From Reticulitermes lucifugus (lineage: Eukaryota > Arthropoda > Insecta > Blattodea > Rhinotermitidae), in the NCBI GenBank assembly GCA_026260175.1, contig JAKCWW010000237.1:62001-126000 (forward strand): a DNA stretch of 64,000 nt, given 5' to 3'. This document shows positions 60,601 to 64,000 of the stretch, piece by piece. The notes under the pieces are model-generated. The model saw only the letters and a program-made list of their open reading frames with translations. It was not told the origin of the DNA and did no database searches. A program made the translations under genes and the position numbers. The first letter of the stretch is position 1. Each line of letters opens with the position of its first letter.

Positions 60601-62179
60601 CTTACTCTCGACTGTCAACCGTGTAAACAGGGAACGAAACGGCCGTAGACGCGAGTTCAAGTCTTCGAATTGTTCCAGGCCGCTTTTATTAACGAAGCTG
60701 TTCCAACAACGTGACACTTCATAGGTATGGTCACCAACACCGATACATTTAAGGGTTAGTGTACAGCCGCAATCATTGTCGGTAAACTGTGTTGGCAGAC
60801 CGTTTGCCGACTGTCTTTGAACACTTGGTAAACAACAAACCGCGTCCTGCAATCCCACTGAACAACCAGTCTAAAATATCATGTCGTACACTGAATGTGA
60901 CTGGAAACAAACTTCCTGTGTTCCCTGCAAAACTTCGTTTTCCACAAATTATTTTCTTCTCCACCACACTAACACCGTGTGTTAGTCACTGTGTCGCATA
61001 CATTCACTTTTTACTGAGGTCTTGCCTACTGTTGATTGCGCATCCTACAGAGAAGCGAATGTAAATAATTAGTGAATTCAATTAAAAAATGACAATGAAT
61101 AAATGTATGTACGAGTATGTACAGTTGAATTAGTGAATAAATTAGTAAAAATATTAAGTAAATAAATAAATAAAAATAAGGGAGAAAGTAAGCTTCTTCG
61201 TAGATAATCACGCTTGTCTACATCCCGAGCACTTGCTTAAGCAGAAGCTTACGATGAAGTGACGATGTGTTTTTGACGTGTTTAGAAACACGTCATCACT
61301 CTTGCAAGCACAGCCATTTTCTTCCAGTTCCAACTGGAAACAAGGAACACCAAACTTTCGTTTGTGAACTGTTTGCCAACATGCCGCAGACAGACACAAA
61401 CGCGGACTAACCTTGTTTGCAAACTGTTTGCAACTACTCTCTTATGACAATATTTGTAGGTGTGTACGTGCCTGACAGCCGATCCCAGTGGCCGCGTGTT
61501 CTAAGGCGTGGGTCTGTGGCTGCTCGCTTTCTGGACTTGTGGGTTCGAATCCCGCCGGAGGCAAGGATGTCTGTCTGTTGTGAATGTTGTGTGTTGTCAG
61601 GTAGAGGTCTCTGCGTCGAGCTGATCACTCGTCCAGAGCAGCCCTACCGACTGTGGTGTGTATAACTGAGTGTGATCATAAAGCCTCGATAATGAGGAGG
61701 CCCTGGCCCACTAGGGGCTGTTGAGCCATGGGAAGAAAGAAGTACGTACCTGACAGAATTCCTGAATCTACTCTGTAATAGATGTCTCTGATCTAAGACG
61801 TTGCGTAGCTCAATGAATATTTTCTTACCGAATGCTCGGGAAAAAGTGTCGGTCCCGTCTACAAGGGTCAAGATGTCCAAGGATGAACATTTTTACCCAG
61901 TTGTCTGCACCTTTAGTTACGCACAGATCTTACCTAACCGCCACCCAGTCGTCCCTGCATTTCGAGTTGTGCTTTGTTCTTACCTGACCGCCACCCAGTC
62001 GTCCCTGCATTTCGAGTTGTGCTTTGTTCTTACCTGACCGCCACCCAGTCATCTCTGTCTGTTTCGTCCGGCTTTCCTTCATCTTCATCATGGCTGCGCC
62101 ACAATAAAATTAAGGAGAGCGCCGAGACAGACAGCAGCACCGGCCAGAGGCGCCACACCCGCCGGCAAGGCGCCAGCAT
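39362..62179 (-). CDS. pgant: Polypeptide N-acetylgalactosaminyltransferase (GALNT/pgant), ten exons, 3' end not found
   Basis: Family knowledge: GalNAc-transferases of family GT27 transfer GalNAc from UDP-GalNAc to Ser/Thr in the Golgi, using Mn2+. The coding exons, in transcript order, are 62179-62034, 54775-54666, 53390-53210, 52106-51937, 49979-49812, 49456-49246, 45761-45644, 43959-43779, 41526-41390 and 39628-39362. All ten junctions are in frame; intron phases run 2,1,2,1,1,2,0,1,0 and 0 after exon 10. The joined product has 563 codons: membrane anchor about 13-27, stem about 28-140, GT-A catalytic region about 160-330, Gal/GalNAc-T motif about 330-400 and lectin domain from 475. Manganese ligands expected from the family are present: D251 and H253 of DAH, and H386 of CSHVGH. 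All introns are GT-AG except a GC donor after exon 10. The gamma lectin repeat is missing, so the 3' end is incomplete here. Identity as a GALNT is secure; the paralog is not. Confidence 0.93.
39864..40279 (+). repeat. Minisatellite of 70-75 bp units carrying the hammerhead-like core
   Basis: About six units, starting near 39864, 39919, 39990, 40064, 40139 and 40211. Each is a variant of CCTGAAGATGGAGGCAACAT, TTCCTCCGAAACGTTGG, TAACCACCTACCAGACTACA, CGGTGTGAAATC. Units are diverged, so the array is old. It begins about 235 bp upstream (on the plus strand) of the pgant exon 10 boundary, in intron 9. Confidence 0.8.
41390..41526 (-). CDS. pgant: pgant exon 9: linker to the lectin domain
   Basis: It encodes Ala429 (completed) to Lys474. 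The frame reads [20 protein letters not shown] and then [21 protein letters not shown], matching the (K/R)LxCKxFxWYLxN(I/V)(Y/W)P segment that joins catalytic and lectin domains. The donor is GGTAAG|GTGAGT at 41389. The acceptor lies in GTTGCAGCTGCAG: two AGs six bases apart, so use of the first would add two Ala codons without a frameshift. A SINE ends about 17 nt upstream of the acceptor (41545-41815). Exit is phase 0. Confidence 0.95.
41545..41815 (-). mobile_element. tRNA-derived SINE (type 1) abutting pgant exon 9
   Basis: Minus-strand copy in pgant intron 8, in the same orientation as the gene. The head is at the right (GACTAAGCTATCCCAGCTTG) and GGGCCAGTCTGGACG lies in the body. Its 3' tail, reading CTTTATTTTACCTC on the minus strand, ends about 17 nt upstream of the exon 9 acceptor. 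Confidence 0.7.
42600..42890 (+). mobile_element. Decayed LINE fragment
   Basis: Translated pieces [20 protein letters not shown] and [18 protein letters not shown] recall the region just upstream of the LINE C-terminus at 59935; stops and frameshifts interrupt it. It lies in pgant intron 8. Confidence 0.6.
43233..43459. repeat. Foldback element with 10-bp target duplication
   Basis: Two arms of about 95 bp, nearly identical when inverted, meet at CCCTGATGATGG (43360-43371). Arms include ACATACGTTTCGGTCCATAC and its complement. TGCATTTACT flanks the element (43223-43232, 43460-43469). It lies in pgant intron 8. Confidence 0.85.
43779..43959 (-). CDS. pgant: pgant exon 8: third metal ligand and end of catalytic domain
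   Basis: It encodes residues 369-428. The acceptor is CTGTTTCAG at 43960; the donor AACCCAG|GTTTGT at 43778 is weaker than the others. The frame reads [20 protein letters not shown], then SPYTFPGG and [20 protein letters not shown]. The last His of CSHVGH (H386) aligns with the third Mn2+ ligand of human GALNTs. VWMD and FYFRFNP match the family's last catalytic-domain helix. Phase 0 in, phase 1 out. Confidence 0.96.
44050..44200 (+). mobile_element. Decayed LINE C-terminus fragment
   Basis: The reading frame [20 protein letters not shown] is a degenerate form of the [16 protein letters not shown] segment of the LINE family at 59935. It lies in pgant intron 7, about 90 bp upstream of exon 8, on the opposite strand. 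Confidence 0.6.
44375..44560 (+). repeat. Two to three decayed units of the 70-bp minisatellite
   Basis: GGTGGTTACCAACGTTTCGG, CAGCCTGAAGATGGAG, TTCTCCGAAACCTTGG and GACTTCACCGTGTTA are recognisable pieces of the unit at 39864. It lies in pgant intron 7. Confidence 0.55.
45644..45761 (-). CDS. pgant: pgant exon 7: Gal/GalNAc-T motif
   Basis: It encodes Arg329 (completed) to Arg368. The acceptor is TCTACATTTCAG at 45762 and the donor TTTCGG|GTAAGA at 45643. [20 protein letters not shown] is followed by [18 protein letters not shown]. The WGGEN box (358-362) and the preceding AGGLFA loop bind the sugar donor and acceptor peptide in this family. Exit is phase 0. Confidence 0.97.
47125..47419 (+). 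mobile_element. tRNA-derived SINE (type 1), complete copy
   Basis: The head GGGATAGCTCAGTCGGTA is an A-box-like tRNA start, followed by a B-box-like GATCGAACCCC. The tail ends GGGTGAACTTTGCC plus a T-rich stretch. An 8-bp duplication TATACAGT flanks it (47117-47124, 47420-47427). It lies in pgant intron 6. Confidence 0.85.
48185..48790. repeat. Foldback element interrupted by a LINE
   Basis: ATAAAGGATTAAATACTGTC at the left and its complement at the right (GGTATTTAATCCTTTAT) bound inverted arms that share AAGGCAACATGCTTCGACCA and CCAACGTTAGTC. The middle is itself an inverted repeat (TAGGTATTAGTGTACAATTG against CAGTTGTATACTATACC). The LINE at 48445-48719 sits inside the right arm. It lies in pgant intron 6. 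Confidence 0.8.
48445..48719 (-). mobile_element. 5'-truncated LINE with TTAG-repeat tail, inserted in a foldback element
   Basis: On the minus strand it encodes a decayed form of the same [14 protein letters not shown]-type C-terminus, has the same 3' untranslated region as 59935-60270, and ends in a TTAG/TTGG simple repeat. A perfect 14-bp duplication TGAAGATCACCAAC flanks it (48431-48444, 48720-48733). It lies in pgant intron 6. Confidence 0.85.
49246..49456 (-). CDS. pgant: pgant exon 6: catalytic domain core
   Basis: It encodes residues 260-328 and is separated from exon 5 by only about 355 bp, the shortest intron of the gene. The acceptor is TTTCACCTCCAG at 49457 and the donor CCATTCAG|GTACAG at 49245. 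The frame reads [12 protein letters not shown], then [13 protein letters not shown] and [13 protein letters not shown] (298-310), ending in ITEPF. This matches the family's segment between the DxH motif and the Gal/GalNAc-T motif. Reading past the donor stays open for some codons but loses all similarity, which supports splicing at 49246. Exit is phase 2. Confidence 0.96.
49812..49979 (-). CDS. pgant: pgant exon 5: DAH metal-binding motif
   Basis: It encodes residues 204-258. The acceptor is AATGTTTCAG at 49980 and the donor ACCGTAG|GTAAGA at 49811. It contains the [12 protein letters not shown] helix and then [18 protein letters not shown] at residues 251-253 is the DxH motif; its Asp and His bind Mn2+ and UDP in this family. 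Many homologues have DSH or DAH here. Phase 1 at both ends. Confidence 0.96.
50268..50405 (+). repeat. Decayed units of the 70-bp minisatellite
   Basis: ATCTGGTAGGTGGTACTGAC and GGCAACATATTCATCAGAAA followed by ACCAACATATCAGACTGCAC resemble the unit at 39864. It lies in pgant intron 4. Confidence 0.4.
50615..50790 (+). mobile_element. Type 1 SINE, 5'-truncated
   Basis: Contains ATGGGTACCGGGTGTCTTTC, GGGGGTAAAGC, CACCCACCACCATATAGCGC and the tail CTAGGGTGAACTTTACCTC, matching the 3' half of the type 1 SINE. The tRNA-like head is absent. It lies in pgant intron 4. Confidence 0.7.
51350..51520 (+). repeat. Unclassified dispersed repeat, copy
   Basis: TCTCATACAAAACATATTGC and GCCAAATGCAGAATTCTAAG match the repeat at 15310. 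It lies in pgant intron 4. Confidence 0.45.
51937..52106 (-). CDS. pgant: pgant exon 4: nucleotide-binding half of the GT-A domain
   Basis: It encodes residues 147-202. The acceptor is GTGTGCAG at 52107 and the donor ACAAGAG|GTCAGT at 51936. It includes [20 protein letters not shown] and then EILLVDDAS. The FHNE(A/G)WS and LVDDAS motifs are diagnostic of the family and form the start of the GT-A fold that binds UDP-GalNAc. Entry completes Arg146 and exit is phase 1. Confidence 0.96.
52280..52660. repeat. GAAT/GGAT-rich simple repeat region
   Basis: Imperfect runs of GAATGAATGAATG, GGATGGATGGAAGGATGGAT and GGAAGGAAGGATGG with interspersed TATA repeats near 52395-52412. It lies in pgant intron 3; the minus-strand open frame (repeated Pro-Ser-Ile-His-like residues) is an artefact. 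Confidence 0.9.
52725..52895 (-). mobile_element. LINE 3'-end fragment, minus strand
   Basis: CATTTTATGCCAAACGAAAT, ATGAGCCAGATAAATCCAGC and TTTAATATTATCCTTCGTCT are a diverged version of the minus-strand LINE at 48560-48719. It lies in pgant intron 3. Confidence 0.55.
53210..53390 (-). CDS. pgant: pgant exon 3: family entry motif
   Basis: It encodes residues 87-145. The acceptor is TGTATTCCAG at 53391 and the donor AAGAG|GTAGGA at 53209. The segment [19 protein letters not shown] matches the signature found just before the catalytic domain in almost all animal GalNAc-transferases. It enters with two bases (G from exon 2 + AG = Glu86) and exits in phase 2. The codons are richer in G and C than the flanking introns. 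Confidence 0.94.
53933..54174. mobile_element. Short non-autonomous element with 33-bp inverted termini
   Basis: ATTCTGTGGCTCCGTGCA (A) GAAACCCATAACCC at 53933-53965 and its complement at 54142-54174 match at 32 of 33 positions. The interior is about 175 bp and encodes nothing recognisable. No clear target duplication was seen, so class is open (MITE or foldback). It lies in pgant intron 2. Confidence 0.75.
54666..54775 (-). CDS. pgant: pgant exon 2: stem region
   Basis: The acceptor is a pyrimidine-rich tract ending GTTTCAG at 54776, and the donor is GATG|GTGAGA at 54665. It encodes residues 50-85, including [19 protein letters not shown] stems commonly carry a similar GVHVVVGHY-like segment just before the catalytic domain. 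Entry completes an Arg codon (AG+G) and exit is phase 1. The Asn-Leu-Thr near its end (NLTD) fits an N-glycosylation sequon in the lumenal stem. Confidence 0.88.
57110..57300 (+). mobile_element. Second LINE-like family, 3' tail
   Basis: GGCCACGACCGCTCCCTTCC, then CTGACAGTGTCGTTAAGTAA and an AAAT-type simple tail. The CTGACAG(T/C)GTCGTTAA motif recurs at 29508 and, with an AAAT tail, at 38088-38130, as expected for a dispersed element with a fixed 3' end. Confidence 0.5.
57931..58017. repeat. Trinucleotide microsatellites (GAT, GGT, AAT)
   Basis: TGATGATGATGA, six or more GGT units, GATGATGATGATAG and an AAT run follow one another. The open frames here (poly-Val, poly-Ser/Pro) are artefacts. 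Confidence 0.9.
58102..58389 (-). mobile_element. tRNA-derived SINE (type 2)
   Basis: On the minus strand it starts GGGGGCCGTGCCATGGCTCA, continues through a tRNA-like B box (GGTTCGATCCCGGG) and ends in a run of A. An 8-bp duplication CGGACTGA flanks it (58094-58101, 58390-58397). It has split an older repeat: sequence on both sides (GCCAGATGGTACCT, GGCCACGACC on the right) resembles the LINE-like tail seen at 57120. It lies in pgant intron 1. Confidence 0.85.
58625..58815 (+). repeat. Unclassified dispersed repeat, copy
   Basis: CCCACCTCACAGAAATATCA and TGTGGCAAAAATGCGGACGT match the repeat at 15310. It lies in pgant intron 1. Confidence 0.45.
59935..60270 (+). mobile_element. LINE 3' end with open C-terminal reading frame
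   Basis: An open frame to the stop at 60193-60195 reads [20 protein letters not shown], then [20 protein letters not shown] and [14 protein letters not shown]. This is the common C-terminus of an arthropod non-LTR retrotransposon ORF2. The 3' untranslated part (TTGACTAGCTGAGGGCCTG, ending GGAGTTAGTTAG) matches the copy at 48445. It is strongly 5'-truncated and lies in pgant intron 1. Confidence 0.85.
61479..61742 (+). mobile_element. tRNA-derived SINE (type 3), complete copy
   Basis: The head resembles a tRNA gene: GATCCCAGTGGCCGCG, TCTAAGGCGTGGGTCT and a B-box-like GGTTCGAATCCCGC. The tail ends near GGCTGTTGAGCCATGGG. It is flanked by a 14-bp target duplication, TACGTGCCTGACAG at 61465-61478 and TACGTACCTGACAG at 61743-61756 (one mismatch). 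It lies in pgant intron 1. Confidence 0.85.
61928..62050 (-). repeat. 50-bp tandem duplication across the exon 1 splice donor
   Basis: Positions 62001-62050 and 61951-62000 are identical over all 50 bases. A third, partial unit (61950 to about 61928) differs at one base. On the minus strand each unit begins with the last 17 bases of exon 1 and carries a donor: GTCAG|GTAAGA at 62034/62033, the same at 61984/61983, and GTTAG|GTAAGA at 61934/61933. Only the first keeps the reading frame open, because exon 1 read into the intron gives Arg then TAA. Confidence 0.9.
62034..62179 (-). CDS. pgant: pgant exon 1: start codon and type II signal anchor
   Basis: The exon reads ATG at 62179-62177 and runs 48 codons plus AG. 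The product begins [12 protein letters not shown] (short basic cytosolic tail), followed by a hydrophobic stretch [15 protein letters not shown] and then an acidic, hydrophilic stem ([13 protein letters not shown]). This is the usual layout of a Golgi type II glycosyltransferase. An in-frame TAG lies 26 codons upstream with no other ATG between, and position -3 is G, so this start is well supported. The donor is GGTCAG|GTAAGA at 62033. The phase 2 end (AG) pairs with the single G that opens exon 2, giving Arg49. The donor region is tandemly repeated downstream (see 61928-62050). An extra stem exon in the 7.3-kb first intron cannot be excluded, but none is needed for the frame. Confidence 0.85.
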
Positions 62180-62249
62180 CTCGACACTATAACACAGAGG
62201 GGGCGTGGATATAAAGCTCCATGTACTCTCTTTATGAAAGTTTCTGAGG

Positions 62250-63420
62250 AAGGCCTAGCGCAATAATTAATTTCTGGACATTATCCATCGTCTTCATTCC
62301 TTTTAAGCATAACATTTCTAAATTGGAGTCACTTTCTATGCCAGAGGGTGCGGAATCTTGTCATACGCATGGGTTCACAAATTTTTCAAAAGCCTAGGAT
62401 CCACTTCCTAATTCTAGACGCCAGAATGGTGACATGAAGAAAGTTCCATATTGAGAACCCAAAATTCTGGAATTATTTGTGAAACTCACTTTTGTCTCGT
62501 GTTTTCAAGTTAGTAAAAATACACTGGCACGTATTTGTCTATGTAAGGAAAATAATGCAATAATTATGATCAAAATATTGGGCGCCACCGTACAAAATTT
62601 GGTCGCCAGGGATTTTTGCACCCTTGGGCATATGGGTCGTCTAGAGAGGTAATTGAATTACTGGACCGAGTTTTCGAAACGTTGTGCTTTATAAATACAG
62701 GGAATAATGTTTGTAAAGAATAAAAAATTTCATGTACGTGTATTCTAGCTTCTCTGTTGTTTTGTTCATTCACAGAAGCTGACAGTAGCCCAATTAGGGA
62801 ATAAATAATTTTAGAGGATGTGGAAAAAAAGTTTTGATCTAATTTGAGATAAAATTCTGGCACTTAACTCGTGGAAATGAGGAAAAACAGGAAACCATAA
62901 GTCACGAGAGCCGGTCTCCGGGCAGAATTTTTAACCCAGAAATTATCATTAAACCTCTAAACAATCAGACTTCAAATTCTTAATATCTGTGGAACCTTTG
63001 TGGCCAAATCTAAATTTTCGCGAAACAATTCTAAAGTAAAATGTAATTTTTGGGTGCAAAAATGTAACAACACTTAAAACATACACTTTATTTAAGTAAA
63101 TAAAATATTTAAGAACATTTATGGAATAAATTATTATTGGTAATTTACACTGAAATTAACCCAGTGCCAACTGTGCACACAAAGATGGGGAGGAAAATAA
63201 AAACTGCAAATATTATTAAAAATCACATTTACCGAAATTTTGTAAAGGAAATGTGAATGTGGAACCTCTGAAATTTTCCCGCGAAACCACAGGGTTCCAC
63301 GGAACACAGTTTGAATACCAGTGCTCTAAATCAGATGATGAGATTATGGGAATAAAAGACGTCATTTATAAAAAAATAATGGTACACTAACCTTGGGTGA
63401 CGATGACAAATTAACAAAGA
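62250..63420. other. Upstream flank of pgant; possible hAT-type element end
   Basis: No exon recognised. GGGTTCCACGGAACACAGTT and GAATACCAGTGCTC near 63290-63325 resemble the end of a hAT-type non-autonomous element. No partner terminus or 8-bp duplication was established. The pgant transcription start should lie upstream of 62179 but could not be placed. Confidence 0.35.
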
Positions 63421-63424
63421 CTGT

Positions 63425-63960
63425 TAGCAGAACTGTAAAGTTCAACATCGCTAACACAATATCTTCTCTTTTGGTGATGATCTTGAGTCTGTTCCATCCA
63501 TCTCCATATCTCACAACTTACTTTCCTAAAACCCCCTGTACTAATTAACTCTCTGGTAATAAAACCAGAAAGTTAAGCACCGCTAATACAAAAACCCTCT
63601 CTCCCTAAGATCCAGCACAAACACGCCGGTACCATAAACCAAAGTTTCGACACTGCTAATACCGACGCTTACCATTGGGAATTACCGTACGTTCAACGCA
63701 CCTTCCATCCAAAAAACATACTTCCGTAAGACTACGTCACTAACAACTTAGTCGCCGGTAACAGAACCCAAAATTTCAACACCGATAATACAAAAACCTA
63801 TCCTTGGACACAACATTAATTGAGTTCTACCCATCTCCGATCCTCATAATTTATTTACTTCAGAGCCATCTTATTAATTATCCTACTCTGTTGTGACATA
63901 ATCTAAAGTTTCAAGATCTCTAGTGCCAAAGTCCATCTTTGAACAAAATATTGTGGTGAT
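63425..63960. repeat. Tandem array sharing a motif with 37690-38240
   Basis: ACAGAACCCAAAATTTCAAC plus ACCGATAATACAAAAACC and its variants recur at about 63427, 63560, 63630, 63757 and 63893. The array appears to reach the end of the window. The same motif is at 38160 (GCAGAACCCAAAGTGTCAAC, ACCGCTAATTACAAACTC). Confidence 0.6.
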
Positions 63961-64000
63961 TTGATACGTTTACGGCCTACAAAAGGACGCTGTCCTTGCC

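Overview
This is eukaryotic DNA, almost certainly from an insect nuclear genome. It is AT-rich and sparsely coding, with long introns, several tRNA-derived SINE families, LINE 3' ends, a Helitron relic, foldback elements and minisatellites. The mix of repeats resembles a cockroach-like (polyneopteran) genome. That placement is inference from repeat style, not a database match. There are no bacterial operons, RNA genes or CRISPR arrays. One assembly gap of 135 N lies at 13605-13739.

The only host gene I can support is on the minus strand, spread over 39362-62179. It encodes a polypeptide N-acetylgalactosaminyltransferase (GALNT, called pgant in insects), a Golgi enzyme that starts mucin-type O-glycosylation. 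I joined ten coding exons by eye; every splice junction keeps the reading frame, and together they give 563 codons. Exon 1 (62034-62179) carries the start codon and a short type II membrane anchor. Exons 2-3 carry the stem and the family's entry motif. Exons 4-9 carry the catalytic domain with the [22 protein letters not shown] and CSHVGH signatures. Exon 10 carries the alpha and beta repeats of the C-terminal ricin-type lectin domain. The third (gamma) lectin repeat was not found. Either exon 10 uses a GC donor to reach an exon I could not see, or the protein stops four codons later.

The gene has two notable structural features. The end of exon 1, including its splice donor, lies in a 50-bp tandem duplication, giving three donors in a row of which only the first keeps the frame open. 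A SINE has landed next to the acceptor of exon 9 and supplies its pyrimidine tract.

Positions 1-39000 hold no coding exon that I can recognise. They contain tandem arrays (3085-3750, 10337-10490, 14663-14905), a decayed Helitron helicase (about 5425-5697), SINEs, LINE remnants and foldback elements. The most unusual non-genic signal is a short module found in unrelated settings across the window: CTGATGAT or CTGAAGAT, a short hairpin, then GAAA(C). It occurs in inverted-repeat elements flanked by 10-12 bp target duplications and in a tandem array just downstream of exon 10. It looks like the core of a hammerhead ribozyme with one extra nucleotide, so an origin from Penelope-like elements or a ribozyme-bearing satellite is worth testing.
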